A stretch of 59,619 nucleotides of DNA, taken from NCBI RefSeq assembly GCF_013204845.1, contig NZ_JABMKY010000039.1, forward strand, positions 1 to 59,619, given 5' to 3'. Position numbers and translations under genes: made by a program. This DNA is from Paenibacillus qinlingensis. GTDB taxonomy: Bacteria > Bacillota > Bacilli > Paenibacillales > NBRC-103111. Positions within the stretch are counted from its first letter, which is position 1, and each line of letters opens with the position of its first letter. Below are positions 32,992-41,427 of this stretch, one piece after another. The notes below the pieces were generated by a model. That model was not told the origin of the DNA. It made no database searches and worked only from the letters and a program-made list of their open reading frames with translations.

Positions 32992-35900
32992 CTATTCGTT
33001 GACTCCAAGCTCAGAGCCCTCGATGTTTAGGTTTAATTTATCGCTTGTCACTTCGTCGTCGTCATCAGCTTCACGCATTTCGATCTCTTCTTCGTCGCCA
33101 GATAGGATTTTAACATCCATACCTAAACTCTGAAGCTCTTTGATCAAAACTTTGAAAGATTCCGGAACGCCTGGTTCTGGAACATTCTCGCCTTTGACAA
33201 TGGATTCGTACGTTTTCACACGGCCCACAACGTCATCTGACTTAACGGTAAGAATCTCTTGCAATGTATAAGCAGCTCCGTAAGCCTCGAGTGCCCATAC
33301 CTCCATCTCCCCGAAACGTTGTCCACCGAACTGTGCTTTACCACCCAGCGGCTGCTGAGTAACAAGGGAGTAAGGTCCTGTGGAACGGGCATGGATTTTA
33401 TCGTCAACCATGTGTGCAAGTTTGATCATGTACATAACGCCAACAGTTACTTCGCGTTCGAAGGACTCTCCTGTACGACCATCATACAGAATCGTTTTAC
33501 CGCTACGTTGCATACCTGCTTCTTCCATGGCATCAAATACGTCATACTCACGCGCTCCATCGAATACCGGCGTTGCTGCATGGATACCTAAGTACTTGGA
33601 AGCCATACCTAAGTGAACTTCAAGTACTTGACCGATGTTCATCCGGGAAGGAACCCCTAGTGGATTCAAAACGACTTCAACCGGCGTACCATCTGGAAGG
33701 AAAGGCATATCTTCTTCAGGGAGAATGCGTGCTACTACCCCTTTGTTACCATGACGTCCTGCCATTTTGTCGCCTTCGGAAATTTTCCGTTTTTGAGCAA
33801 TATAGACACGAACGAGTTGGTTTACACCAGGAGGCAGCTCATCGCCATTCTCACGCGTAAATACTTTCACATCAACAACGATACCATCTGTACCATGCGG
33901 TACGCGTAGGGACGTGTCACGAACCTCACGAGCCTTCTCACCGAAGATCGCGTGTAGCAATCTTTCTTCCGCCGTTAACTCAGTTACACCCTTCGGTGTT
34001 ACTTTACCAACAAGGATATCGCCAGCGCCGATTTCGGCACCGACACGGATGATTCCGCGCTCATCAAGATTCTTAAGTGCGTCTTCCCCTACGTTCGGGA
34101 TGTCGCGAGTAATTTCTTCAGGTCCAAGCTTCGTATCACGAGCTTCAGACTCGTATTCCTCAATATGAATGGAGGTATACACATCTTCTTTAACAAGCTT
34201 TTGGCTAAGCAAAATCGCATCCTCATAGTTGTAACCTTCCCAAGTCATGAAAGCTACGACTACGTTACGTCCAAGTGCCAATTCACCTTGTTCAGTTGAT
34301 GGTCCATCAGCAAGAATATCTCCGGCTTTAATCAATTGACCTTTTTTAACAATCGGACGTTGATTAATGCACGTACCTTGGTTAGAACGCATAAATTTGT
34401 GAAGCTTATATTTCACGATGTTGCCACTAACTAGTTTGCCATCAACCATTTCTTGGCGACGCAACCAAATTTCATTCGCAGCAGCTTTCTCAATAATTCC
34501 ATCAAATTTGGAGACAATACATACTCCTGAGTCCTTAGCAACCTTGTGCTCCATTCCTGTACCTACAAGCGGAGCTTTAGGGATAAGAAGTGGAACCGCT
34601 TGACGCTGCATGTTGGAACCCATTAACGCACGGTTGGAGTCATCGTTTTCAAGGAACGGAATTAACGCTGTTGCGACAGAAACAACCTGTTTCGGGGAAA
34701 CGTCCATGTAATCGACACGTTCAACCGGAAGTGTTAAGTTGTCATCTTTGTAACGAACGATAATCGCATCTTCGACGAATTTATTTTCTTCCGTCAATTT
34801 CGCATTCGCTTGCGCGATTACGTAGTTATCTTCTTCATCTGCTGTTAGGTAAGCGATTTGATCAGTAACCAAACCTGTCTTCGGATCTACCCAACGGTAC
34901 GGAGCTTCAATAAAGCCATACTCATTAATACGAGCAAACGTAGACAAGGAGTTGATCAAACCAATGTTCGGTCCCTCAGGCGTCTCAATTGGACACATAC
35001 GGCCATAGTGAGAGTGATGCACGTCACGAACTTCCATCCCTGCGCGCTCTCTCGTCAAACCGCCGGGTCCTAGTGCAGACAGACGTCTCTTATGCGTCAA
35101 TTCAGCAAGTGGATTCGTTTGGTCCATAAATTGAGATAGCTGTGAGCTACCGAAGAACTCTTTGATCGACGCGATAACAGGACGAATATTAATCAACGCT
35201 TGAGGCGTGATCACGTTAGCGTCTTGAATCGACATACGCTCACGAACAACACGTTCCATACGGGATAGACCGATACGGAATTGATTTTGAAGCAATTCAC
35301 CTACAGAACGAAGTCGACGGTTACCAAGATGGTCAATATCATCCGTATTCCCAATACCATGAAGTAAGTTAATAAAGTAGTTAATGGATGAGATGATATC
35401 GGCAGGCGTGATGTTTTTAACAGCTTTATCAATAACACCGTTAGAAATAACCTTAACTACCTTACCTTCTTCTGTTGGTGAGTAAACATTAATGCACTGA
35501 ACAGGGATGGTATCCGCGCCAGTTACACCTTTAGGAATCGTAAACTCTTTATATCCTGCACCTTTTTCGATAAAAGGAAGGATTTCATCTAGCACACGAC
35601 GATCCAATAATTGTCCAGCTTCAGCAATGATTTCTCCCGTTTCGGAATCCACCAAAGTTTCAGCCAAGCGTTGATTGAACAAACGGTTTTTGATGTGTAA
35701 TTTTTTGTTGATTTTATAGCGACCTACGTTTGCCAAATCGTAACGCTTCGGATCAAAGAAACGAGCAACGATCAAGCTTCTTGCATTATCAAGCGTAGGC
35801 GGCTCACCTGGACGAAGACGCTCATAGATTTCGATTAACGCTTTTTCCGTAGAATCCGTGTTATCTTTATCTAGCGTGTTACGAATATATTCGTTATCGC

Positions 35901-36531
35901 CTAGCAGATCTAGAATCTCAGCATCTGTACCAAACCCTAATGAACGAAGCAATACGGTAACTGGAATTTTACGCGTGCGATCAATACGAACATAGATAAT
36001 ATCTTTCGCATCTGTCTCAAGTTCCAGCCATGCTCCACGGTTAGGAATCACTGTAGCTGTGTAAGTTTTTTTGCCGTTTTTATCCACTTTCGTGCTATAA
36101 TAAACACTGGGAGAACGAACGAGCTGGGAGACGATTACACGCTCCGCACCGTTAATAATGAACGTTCCCGTATCAGTCATAATAGGGAAATCTCCCATGA
36201 ACACTTCTTGTTCCTTGACCTCACCGGTTTCCTTATTAATCAAACGGACTTTGACTCTTAACGGCGCCGCATACGTTACGTCGCGTTCTTTGGACTCATC
36301 AACGGAATACTTAGGATCGCCTAAGCTATAGTCAATGAACTCCAGTACTAGGTTCCCTGTAAAATCCTGAATCGGGGAGATATCCTGAAACATCTCACGA
36401 AGTCCCTCTTCCAAAAACCACTCATACGATTTTTGCTGGATTTCAATCAGGTTTGGAATGCCCAGAACCTCATTAATTCGTGCATAAGTCCTGCGTTTAC
36501 GTCGTCCAAATTGAACAAGATGTCCCGCCAA
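32992..36531 (-). CDS. rpoB: RNA polymerase subunit beta
   Basis: A 1179-residue subunit. The start is a TTG at 36531 with GAGGGGTGA seven bases upstream; B. subtilis rpoB also begins with TTG. The rifampicin region (SSQLSQFMDQTNPLAELTHK, then RRLSALGPGGL) is wild type at the usual Asp, His and Ser positions. The C-terminal clamp block GGKAQFGGQRFGEMEVWALEAYG is present, followed by a variable acidic tail. With RpoC and RpoA it forms the enzyme core. Confidence 0.98.
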   Translation of the reverse strand: MAGHLVQFGRRKRRTYARINEVLGIPNLIEIQQKSYEWFLEEGLREMFQDISPIQDFTGNLVLEFIDYSLGDPKYSVDESKERDVTYAAPLRVKVRLINKETGEVKEQEVFMGDFPIMTDTGTFIINGAERVIVSQLVRSPSVYYSTKVDKNGKKTYTATVIPNRGAWLELETDAKDIIYVRIDRTRKIPVTVLLRSLGFGTDAEILDLLGDNEYIRNTLDKDNTDSTEKALIEIYERLRPGEPPTLDNARSLIVARFFDPKRYDLANVGRYKINKKLHIKNRLFNQRLAETLVDSETGEIIAEAGQLLDRRVLDEILPFIEKGAGYKEFTIPKGVTGADTIPVQCINVYSPTEEGKVVKVISNGVIDKAVKNITPADIISSINYFINLLHGIGNTDDIDHLGNRRLRSVGELLQNQFRIGLSRMERVVRERMSIQDANVITPQALINIRPVIASIKEFFGSSQLSQFMDQTNPLAELTHKRRLSALGPGGLTRERAGMEVRDVHHSHYGRMCPIETPEGPNIGLINSLSTFARINEYGFIEAPYRWVDPKTGLVTDQIAYLTADEEDNYVIAQANAKLTEENKFVEDAIIVRYKDDNLTLPVERVDYMDVSPKQVVSVATALIPFLENDDSNRALMGSNMQRQAVPLLIPKAPLVGTGMEHKVAKDSGVCIVSKFDGIIEKAAANEIWLRRQEMVDGKLVSGNIVKYKLHKFMRSNQGTCINQRPIVKKGQLIKAGDILADGPSTEQGELALGRNVVVAFMTWEGYNYEDAILLSQKLVKEDVYTSIHIEEYESEARDTKLGPEEITRDIPNVGEDALKNLDERGIIRVGAEIGAGDILVGKVTPKGVTELTAEERLLHAIFGEKAREVRDTSLRVPHGTDGIVVDVKVFTRENGDELPPGVNQLVRVYIAQKRKISEGDKMAGRHGNKGVVARILPEEDMPFLPDGTPVEVVLNPLGVPSRMNIGQVLEVHLGMASKYLGIHAATPVFDGAREYDVFDAMEEAGMQRSGKTILYDGRTGESFEREVTVGVMYMIKLAHMVDDKIHARSTGPYSLVTQQPLGGKAQFGGQRFGEMEVWALEAYGAAYTLQEILTVKSDDVVGRVKTYESIVKGENVPEPGVPESFKVLIKELQSLGMDVKILSGDEEEIEMREADDDDEVTSDKLNLNIEGSELGVNE

Positions 36532-36602
36532 CTTTCATTCACCCCTCAACTCTACTCAATAAATAAAAAGAAAGAAGAAAAACTTCGACCGACGTACACT
36601 CA

Positions 36603-36629
36603 GGACGCCTCCGTTATTGGAGCCCGTCC
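36603..36629 (-). other. Hairpin in the rpoB leader
   Basis: GGACGCCTCC and its imperfect complement GGAGCCCGTCC around GTTATT form a strong GC-rich hairpin 70-100 bp before the rpoB start. No T-run follows. With the promoter at 36830-36858 it lies in a leader of about 290 nt. The gap 36532-36887 holds this, the inverted repeat and the promoter, and no gene. Confidence 0.55.
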
Positions 36630-36764
36630 GAATTAAGCGACTGTATGGATGAAGGTTTTTTTCTGTATTCAATAACTGTATCAAGATTTTCTTCCCATCC
36701 TGTTAGAATTTCCCAAAATTCAAACATTATACGTTATGGGTATAAATTCCATGCATAAAGGCTG

Positions 36765-36856
36765 AAAAAAAGACTTGACATTTTTACTAACTAAAGACAT
36801 GTGTCCCATCTTAATACTGACATTTTTTAATAATATCACATTTGAAATGTCAAGTC
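36765..36856 (-). terminator. 12-bp inverted repeat with T7, possible terminator overlapping the rpoB promoter
   Basis: GACTTGACATTT (36772-36783) and AAATGTCAAGTC (36845-36856) are perfect complements. On the minus strand the second arm is followed by T7 (36765-36771). The loop of 61 bases is long for a terminator. The first arm on the transcript overlaps the -35 region of the rpoB promoter, so only read-through from the rsmC-like gene could form it. Confidence 0.4.
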
Positions 36857-36858
36857 AA
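36830..36858 (-). promoter_or_regulatory. Sigma-A promoter of rpoB-rpoC
   Basis: The minus strand has TTGACT (36853-36858), a 17-base spacer and TATTAT (36830-36835). A second TTGACA follows directly inside the spacer but is not spaced for this -10 box. Confidence 0.7.
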
Positions 36859-36887
36859 ACAAATTCCCACGAATATTCGCCGGAGAC

Positions 36888-37484
36888 TTACTTCGTCGCC
36901 TTAAGAATGCGGTAGCCTTTGTCTTTCGAAACCTCCACCACTTCACTATATATGGTTTCCAGTTTCTTCACTGCCGACGGAGCTCCTTGCTTCTTCTGGA
37001 TGACAACCCATAGGGAGCCTCCATCTTTCAAACAATCGTATGCATCCACAAAAATTCGATGAACCGTTTCTTTCCCCGCACGAATCGGCGGATTGGTCAG
37101 AACCGCATCAAACTGCTTATCTTTCACCTGTTCCAACAGATCGCTCTGTATAACGGTGACATTGGTAATCCCATTTCTTCGCGCATTCTCCAGCGATAGT
37201 TCGACTGCTCTTTCATTGATGTCGACCATTGTCACATGTCCTTTCGGACACATCACTGCTGCACTTAGACCCATCGGCCCGTAGCCACAACCCACATCGA
37301 GAACACTATCATTTTCCGATAGTTCCAACGTTTCTATTAAATGCTTACTTCCATAATCGACACCTTTTTTCGAAAACACACCCGCATCCGTTAGAAAAGT
37401 AAATGTCTTACCTCGAAGTATTTCCTGCGTTGTATGGACATCACTTTTAACGGTCGGCTTTTGTGTGTAGTAATGCTCTGACAC
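36888..37484 (-). CDS. RsmC-like SAM-dependent methyltransferase (YbxB-like)
   Basis: A 198-residue class I methyltransferase. Motif I is DVGCGYG (63-69), the acidic end of strand 2 is MVDIN (86-90), and the N6/N2-purine-type motif is NPPIR (131-135). The family includes RsmC, which makes m2G1207 in 16S rRNA. This short form lacks the N-terminal pseudo-domain of E. coli RsmC. It sits between rplL and rpoB, exactly like ybxB of B. subtilis. The precise target is not proven. Confidence 0.88.
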   Translation of the reverse strand: MSEHYYTQKPTVKSDVHTTQEILRGKTFTFLTDAGVFSKKGVDYGSKHLIETLELSENDSVLDVGCGYGPMGLSAAVMCPKGHVTMVDINERAVELSLENARRNGITNVTVIQSDLLEQVKDKQFDAVLTNPPIRAGKETVHRIFVDAYDCLKDGGSLWVVIQKKQGAPSAVKKLETIYSEVVEVSKDKGYRILKATK

Positions 37485-37631
37485 GTTTGAATTCCCTCCT
37501 TTTCTACCTATAGGAAAAACAAATAACCACGTGCGTTTCTAAGGCTTTCCTAAGGGTACAAACTTAGGCACAACAAACGGCAACACCGCCGTTCATATCC
37601 TGTGAAACTATACATACTTAAATGTTGAAAA

Positions 37632-37662
37632 AAACCTCTTGAAGTCAAGCTTCAAGAGGTTT
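37632..37662 (-). terminator. Terminator of rplJ-rplL
   Basis: A perfect 13-bp stem, AAACCTCTTGAAG (37632-37644) and CTTCAAGAGGTTT (37650-37662), has a five-base loop and T7 on the minus strand. It lies 16 bp after the rplL stop. Confidence 0.9.
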
Positions 37663-37677
37663 CCTAAGAAAAAGAAA

Positions 37678-38043
37678 TTACTTAACTTCTACGGAAGCGC
37701 CAGCTTCAGTAAGCTTAGCTTTAACAGCGTCTGCTTCTTCTTGGCTAACTTTTTCTTTAACTGCTTTTGGAGCTCCGTCAACAAGGTCTTTCGCTTCTTT
37801 CAGGCCAAGACCTGTGATTTCGCGAACTACTTTGATTACGTTGATTTTGGATGCGCCAGCGCTTGTCAAGATAACGTCAAACTCAGTTTGAGCTTCTTCA
37901 ACTGCTACTGCTGCGCCGCCGCCTGCTGCTACTGGAGCTGCTGCTGTTACGCCAAACTCTTCTTCAATTGCTTTAACCAGGTCGTTCAATTCCAAGATTG
38001 TCATGCCTTTGATTGCTTCTAGGATAGTTGCATTTGTGCTCAT
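37678..38043 (-). CDS. rplL: 50S ribosomal protein L7/L12
   Basis: A 121-residue stalk protein. The N-terminal dimer domain (NATILEAIKGMTILELNDLV) is joined by an Ala/Gly-rich hinge (about 33-50) to the C-terminal domain with the factor-binding helix GLKEAKDLVDGAPKAVKE. It recruits GTPase factors. It lies after rplJ and before a strong terminator. Confidence 0.98.
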   Translation of the reverse strand: MSTNATILEAIKGMTILELNDLVKAIEEEFGVTAAAPVAAGGGAAVAVEEAQTEFDVILTSAGASKINVIKVVREITGLGLKEAKDLVDGAPKAVKEKVSQEEADAVKAKLTEAGASVEVK

Positions 38044-38108
38044 GGTTAAACCTCCATTATCATTAATAAATTAGTTTTTTTGTTTGTAAAACAGGGAGTG
38101 CGTTAAAA

Positions 38109-38618
38109 TTAAGCTTGACCTTCAGCTTCTTTTTTCTCAGCAACTGCTTTAACAGCAAGTGCAAAGTTACGAACTGGAGCTTGAAGAACGCTAAGCAACA
38201 TGGAGAGAAGACCATCTCTGGATGGAAGTTCTGCAAGTGCTTTAATTTGATCGTATCCAACTACGCGGCCTTCAACCACGCCACCTTTTACGCTCAATTT
38301 ATCATTCTTTTTCGCAAATTCAGTCAAAATTTTCGCTGGAGCAACTAGATCGTCTTTGCTGAAAGCAATAGCAGTTGGACCAGTTAGAAACTCATCCAAT
38401 GCGCTTAGTTCAGCGTTAGCCGATGCGCGTCTAGCCAACGAGTTCTTGAGAACTACGAATTCAATACCAGCTTCGCGCAAGCTTTTGCGTAGCTGTGTTA
38501 CTTGAGCTACGTTCAAACCGCGGTAGTCCGCTATGATTGTAGAAGCACTAGCTTTAAACTTCTCAGTCACTTCGGCCACTGCTTGTTCTTTCTCTGCAAG
38601 AATTTTCGCGTTTGCCAT
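38109..38618 (-). CDS. rplJ: 50S ribosomal protein L10
   Basis: A 169-residue protein that anchors L7/L12 dimers to 23S rRNA. The block TIIADYRGLNVAQVTQLRK is typical, and the C-terminal helix binds the L12 dimers. The start at 38618 has GAGGTG upstream; the frame extends four codons further without support. It is first in rplJ-rplL and follows an L10 leader. Confidence 0.97.
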   Translation of the reverse strand: MANAKILAEKEQAVAEVTEKFKASASTIIADYRGLNVAQVTQLRKSLREAGIEFVVLKNSLARRASANAELSALDEFLTGPTAIAFSKDDLVAPAKILTEFAKKNDKLSVKGGVVEGRVVGYDQIKALAELPSRDGLLSMLLSVLQAPVRNFALAVKAVAEKKEAEGQA

Positions 38619-38654
38619 AGTACACCTCACTTCTTATGCATTTATCTTTCAAGA

Positions 38655-38845
38655 TCGCAAACAGTAGGAGCATTAGCATTTCTTATCTATGAATAAGAAA
38701 TGCCTTCGTAGACGCTACGAAGGCATGATGTGTTCACTTTTTCCCTGATGTACAAAGAAATCGTTATATATATCATAACACCTCGGTAGGAAATTAAGCT
38801 GTTCAGCACCTACTGTCTACGGTTTGCATATTCATTTTTAGGACC
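38655..38845 (-). ncRNA. L10 leader of rplJ-rplL
   Basis: Read on the minus strand, the leader contains the L10-binding fold: ACCGTAGACAGTAGGTGC, then AATTTCCTACCGAGGTG. GTAGG and CCTAC close the main stem. B. subtilis has a known L10 leader here that binds the L10(L12)4 complex and lowers rplJL expression by attenuation. Downstream is the hairpin at 38700-38726. I recognise it from these blocks; a covariance search would settle it. Confidence 0.8.
38700..38726 (-). terminator. Attenuator hairpin in the L10 leader
   Basis: ATGCCTTCGTAG (38700-38711) and CTACGAAGGCAT (38715-38726) form a perfect 12-bp stem with a three-base loop, followed on the minus strand by the short T-rich TTTCTTATT. A second hairpin, GCATTTCTTAT (38676-38686) with ATAAGAAATGC (38693-38703), overlaps its 3' end by four bases, so the two compete. 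Confidence 0.6.
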
Positions 38846-38851
38846 TTTGAT

Positions 38852-38880
38852 AGAGTATCACGCCCAGCAACCGAAGTCAA
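38852..38880 (-). promoter_or_regulatory. Sigma-A promoter of rplJ-rplL
   Basis: The minus strand has TTGACT (38875-38880), a 17-base spacer and TACTCT (38852-38857). It begins 15 bp after the rplA stop and feeds the L10 leader. Confidence 0.65.
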
Positions 38881-38894
38881 CTGGTAGCTTTTAC

Positions 38895-39587
38895 TTATCT
38901 GAAGGATGACAGGTTCACACGTACGCTTGGACCCATTGTCGAGGATACAGCAATGTTCTTAAGGTAAACACCTTTAGCCGCTGCTGGTTTCGCACGAACA
39001 AGTGCATCAACTAATGCTTTGAAGTTTTCGTTCAACTTGTCTGCATCGAAAGATACTTTACCAAGTGGAGCATGGATTTGGCCTGCTTTATCAAGACGGT
39101 ATTCGATTTTACCAGCTTTGATCTCTTGAACAGCTTTAGTAACGTCGAAAGTAACTGTTCCTGCTTTAGGGTTTGGCATTAAACCTTTACCCCCGAGGAT
39201 ACGACCCAGTTTACCAACTTCGCTCATCATGTCCGGAGTAGCTACGCAAACATCGAACTCGAACCAACCTTGTTGAATTTTGTTGATCATATCTGCATCA
39301 CCAACAAAATCTGCACCAGCTGCTTCAGCCTCTTTTGCTTTCTCGCCTTTTGCAAATACGAGAACGCGTTTTGTTTTACCAGTACCGTGTGGAAGTACGA
39401 CAACACCACGAACAGCCTGATCTTGTTTTCTTGGGTCTACACCCAGACGAACTGCAACATCTACAGTTTCATCGAATTTAGCAGGAGCTGTTTTCTTAAC
39501 AAGCTCGATTGCTTCTGACGGATCATACAAAGTTTCAGCATTAACAAGCTGAGCTACTTCGCGGTATTTTTTACCGTGTTTAGGCAT
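38895..39587 (-). CDS. rplA: 50S ribosomal protein L1
   Basis: A 230-residue protein of the L1 stalk. The blocks KFDETVDVAVRLGVDPRK and LMPNPKAGTVTFDV are typical. It binds 23S rRNA and, in many bacteria, its own mRNA. The start at 39587 has GGAGG nine bases upstream; a longer open frame before it is not conserved. It follows rplK after a 116-bp gap that holds a structured element. Confidence 0.97.
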   Translation of the reverse strand: MPKHGKKYREVAQLVNAETLYDPSEAIELVKKTAPAKFDETVDVAVRLGVDPRKQDQAVRGVVVLPHGTGKTKRVLVFAKGEKAKEAEAAGADFVGDADMINKIQQGWFEFDVCVATPDMMSEVGKLGRILGGKGLMPNPKAGTVTFDVTKAVQEIKAGKIEYRLDKAGQIHAPLGKVSFDADKLNENFKALVDALVRAKPAAAKGVYLKNIAVSSTMGPSVRVNLSSFR

Positions 39588-39633
39588 AATATTTATCCTC
39601 CTTAGTGGTATTAGCGGATAATCCTCCCACCGA

Positions 39634-39690
39634 GCGACTTCCATGTTTTCGTAGAAAACACTTCTGTAGGCATCGAGCCTACGCAGTCGC
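39634..39690 (+). repeat. Palindromic intergenic element, copy 3 (rplA-rplK gap)
   Basis: An outer stem GCGACT (39634-39639) and AGTCGC (39685-39690) closes over two hairpins: GTTTTC/GAAAAC (39645-39659) and GTAGGC/GCCTAC (39666-39682). This forms a three-way junction. The first hairpin is the same as in copies 1 and 2; the second is diverged. Confidence 0.65.
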
Positions 39691-39703
39691 ATTCCTTGCG
39701 GAA

Positions 39704-40129
39704 TTAATCTTCGATGACGATTCCCATGCTGCGAGCAGTACCTTCAACCATACGCATTGCAGCCTCAACGGATGCAGCATTTAGGTCAGGCATTTTTTGT
39801 TCAGCGATTTCGCGAACTTTAGCGCGTTTCACAGTTGCAACTTTCTTCTTGTTCGGTTCACCTGATCCTTTTTCGATACCAGCAACGACGCGAAGAAGAA
39901 CTGCAGCCGGAGGCGTTTTAGTGATGAATGTAAAGGAACGGTCTTCGAAAACTGTGATTTCAACTGGAATGATTAGACCAACTTGATCAGCAGTACGAGC
40001 GTTAAACTCTTTACAGAAAGCCATGATGTTCACACCTGCTTGACCCAATGCTGGACCGATCGGTGGTGCTGGATTTGCTTTCGCAGCTTGAACTTGAAGC
40101 TTCACGATTTTAATAACCTTTTTTGCCAT
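39704..40129 (-). CDS. rplK: 50S ribosomal protein L11
   Basis: A 141-residue protein of the GTPase-associated centre. It begins MAKKVIKIVKLQVQA, with the NPAPPIGPALGQAGVNI block in the N-terminal domain that meets thiopeptides and RelA. The start at 40129 has GGAGG nine bases upstream; an open frame of 15 codons before it is not conserved. It follows nusG. Confidence 0.97.
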   Translation of the reverse strand: MAKKVIKIVKLQVQAAKANPAPPIGPALGQAGVNIMAFCKEFNARTADQVGLIIPVEITVFEDRSFTFITKTPPAAVLLRVVAGIEKGSGEPNKKKVATVKRAKVREIAEQKMPDLNAASVEAAMRMVEGTARSMGIVIED

Positions 40130-40214
40130 GATAGACACCTCCTTGCAGTAATATAGGAGTCTTCGACGAATCAAAGCCTCGCTATTCAGGAAACTAATGC
40201 GATCCCACTAACGT

Positions 40215-40238
40215 AGGTCTATCCCAAGGAATAGACCT
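40215..40238. other. Hairpin in the nusG-rplK gap
   Basis: AGGTCTAT (40215-40222) and ATAGACCT (40231-40238) form a perfect 8-bp stem with an eight-base loop. No T-run follows on the minus strand. It may be a processing or leader element between nusG and rplK. Confidence 0.5.
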
Positions 40239-40264
40239 GGTAGAGCCTTTTGGTTGTCACGTTC

Positions 40265-40798
40265 TTAGAGTTTCTCTACTTGGTCGAAATCGAGCTCAAG
40301 CGGTGTTTCTCTTCCGAACATGTTGACATGTACCTTCAGTTTACCCTTATCGGCAATAATCTCTTCGACAGAGCCGACAAAGTTTGCAAATGGACCCACC
40401 TTGACGCGTACGGTTTCTTTCAGTTCGAAGTCAATTACTTCCTTCGGTTCTTCCATTCCCATATGCTTCAGAATCGATTCAACTTCCTCAGGTAACAATG
40501 CAGTTGGTTTAGAGCCGGATCCTGTAGAACCTACAAATCCAGTCACTCCTGGCGTATTACGTACTACGTACCAAGAGTCGTCCGTTTGAATCATTTCCAC
40601 GAGAACATACCCTGGATAAACTTTACGCATAACGACTTTTTTCTTGCCGTCTTTGTTTACCAGTTCTTCTTCCATAGGCACAAGCACACGGAAGATCTTG
40701 TCCGTCATTTCCATAGACTCAACGCGCTTCTCTAAGTTGGCTTTCACTTTGTTCTCATACCCTGAATAGGTATGTACGACGTACCATCTTTTTTCCAT
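40265..40798 (-). CDS. nusG: Transcription termination/antitermination factor NusG
   Basis: A 177-residue protein, the same length as in B. subtilis. The NGN domain begins KRWYVVHTYSGYENKV and binds RNA polymerase; the KOW domain (about 125-175) includes VGPFANFVGSVEEI. In Bacillus NusG also promotes pausing. The start is the ATG at 40798 after AGGTGA; an upstream in-frame GTG has no ribosome-binding site. It follows secE by 24 bp. Confidence 0.97.
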   Translation of the reverse strand: MEKRWYVVHTYSGYENKVKANLEKRVESMEMTDKIFRVLVPMEEELVNKDGKKKVVMRKVYPGYVLVEMIQTDDSWYVVRNTPGVTGFVGSTGSGSKPTALLPEEVESILKHMGMEEPKEVIDFELKETVRVKVGPFANFVGSVEEIIADKGKLKVHVNMFGRETPLELDFDQVEKL

Positions 40799-40822
40799 GA
40801 ATAAATTCACCTATAGTCCTGT

Positions 40823-41035
40823 TTATTTAAAAACAAGGCGCAGCAACTCAGAAATTCCTAGATCCAGCACAAAAAAATAAATAGCAACAAAAGTTACTGT
40901 ACCTATAACGACAAGCGTATAAGTAGTCATCTCTTTGCGACTTGGCCACTTGACCTTTTTGAGTTCTGACCAACTGTCGGTGAAGAAGGAAAAAGTGGAT
41001 CCGAAGCTTTGTCTCATTCTAGCCAAGAACGCCAC
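40823..41035 (-). CDS. secE: Protein translocase subunit SecE
   Basis: A 70-residue short SecE. An amphipathic N-terminal helix with the conserved SWSELKKVKWPSRKEM is followed by one membrane segment (about 40-62). It clamps SecY. The start is GTG at 41035 with GGAGG eight bases upstream. It lies between rpmGB and nusG, as in B. subtilis. Confidence 0.95.
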   Translation of the reverse strand: MAFLARMRQSFGSTFSFFTDSWSELKKVKWPSRKEMTTYTLVVIGTVTFVAIYFFVLDLGISELLRLVFK

Positions 41036-41054
41036 AAACTACACCTCCAAAGAA

Positions 41055-41204
41055 CTACCTAGTCTCGCGATGAGCAGTATGTTCATTGCAAAATTTGCAA
41101 TATTTCTTCAACTCAATACGGTCGGGATTGTTGCGCTTATTTTTAGTGGATGCATAGTTTCTTTGTTTGCAATTTGTGCACGCTAATGTGATGATGACCC
41201 GCAT
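41055..41204 (-). CDS. rpmGB: 50S ribosomal protein L33 (zinc form)
   Basis: A 49-residue protein starting MRVIITLACTNCKQRNY and ending EHTAHRETR. Cys9-x2-Cys12 and Cys36-x2-Cys39 bind zinc, so it is the C+ form. GGAGG lies eight bases before the ATG at 41204. Its place before secE-nusG is standard in Bacillales. Confidence 0.93.
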   Translation of the reverse strand: MRVIITLACTNCKQRNYASTKNKRNNPDRIELKKYCKFCNEHTAHRETR

Positions 41205-41288
41205 GATGTACACCTCCTACAGACACTTTCTAATTAAAGCCCTTCTAAGCGCATCAAAAAGAAAGCGACTTTTAGGGCTACCTGAAAC

Positions 41289-41318
41289 ACTTTATCACAA
41301 CTGTCCCCCGAGTGTCAA
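41289..41318 (-). promoter_or_regulatory. Sigma-A promoter of rpmGB-secE-nusG
   Basis: The minus strand has a perfect TTGACA (41313-41318), an 18-base spacer and TAAAGT (41289-41294). Between it and rpmGB the leader can form a hairpin from AGCCCT and AGGGCT (plus-strand about 41241-41281). Confidence 0.65.
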
Positions 41319-41393
41319 GGTAGAAGTCTCACAAATGCAAGAGTATCACCAGTATAGGCTCTCCCGAGGGTTACTAAACATACTTAGAAAGAA

Positions 41394-41427
41394 AAACACC
41401 CGTACAGCTCATGCGGCACGGGCATTT
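41394..41427 (-). terminator. Terminator after sigH
   Basis: On the minus strand AAATGCCCGT pairs with ACGGGTGTTT (two G-T wobbles), followed by TTCTTTCT. It directly abuts the sigH stop codon. Confidence 0.65.

Noticed and set aside
36735..36745. TATAAT-like sequence in the rpoB leader as a second promoter
   Set aside because: The bases at the -35 position do not resemble TTGACA; the promoter at 36830-36858 is better.
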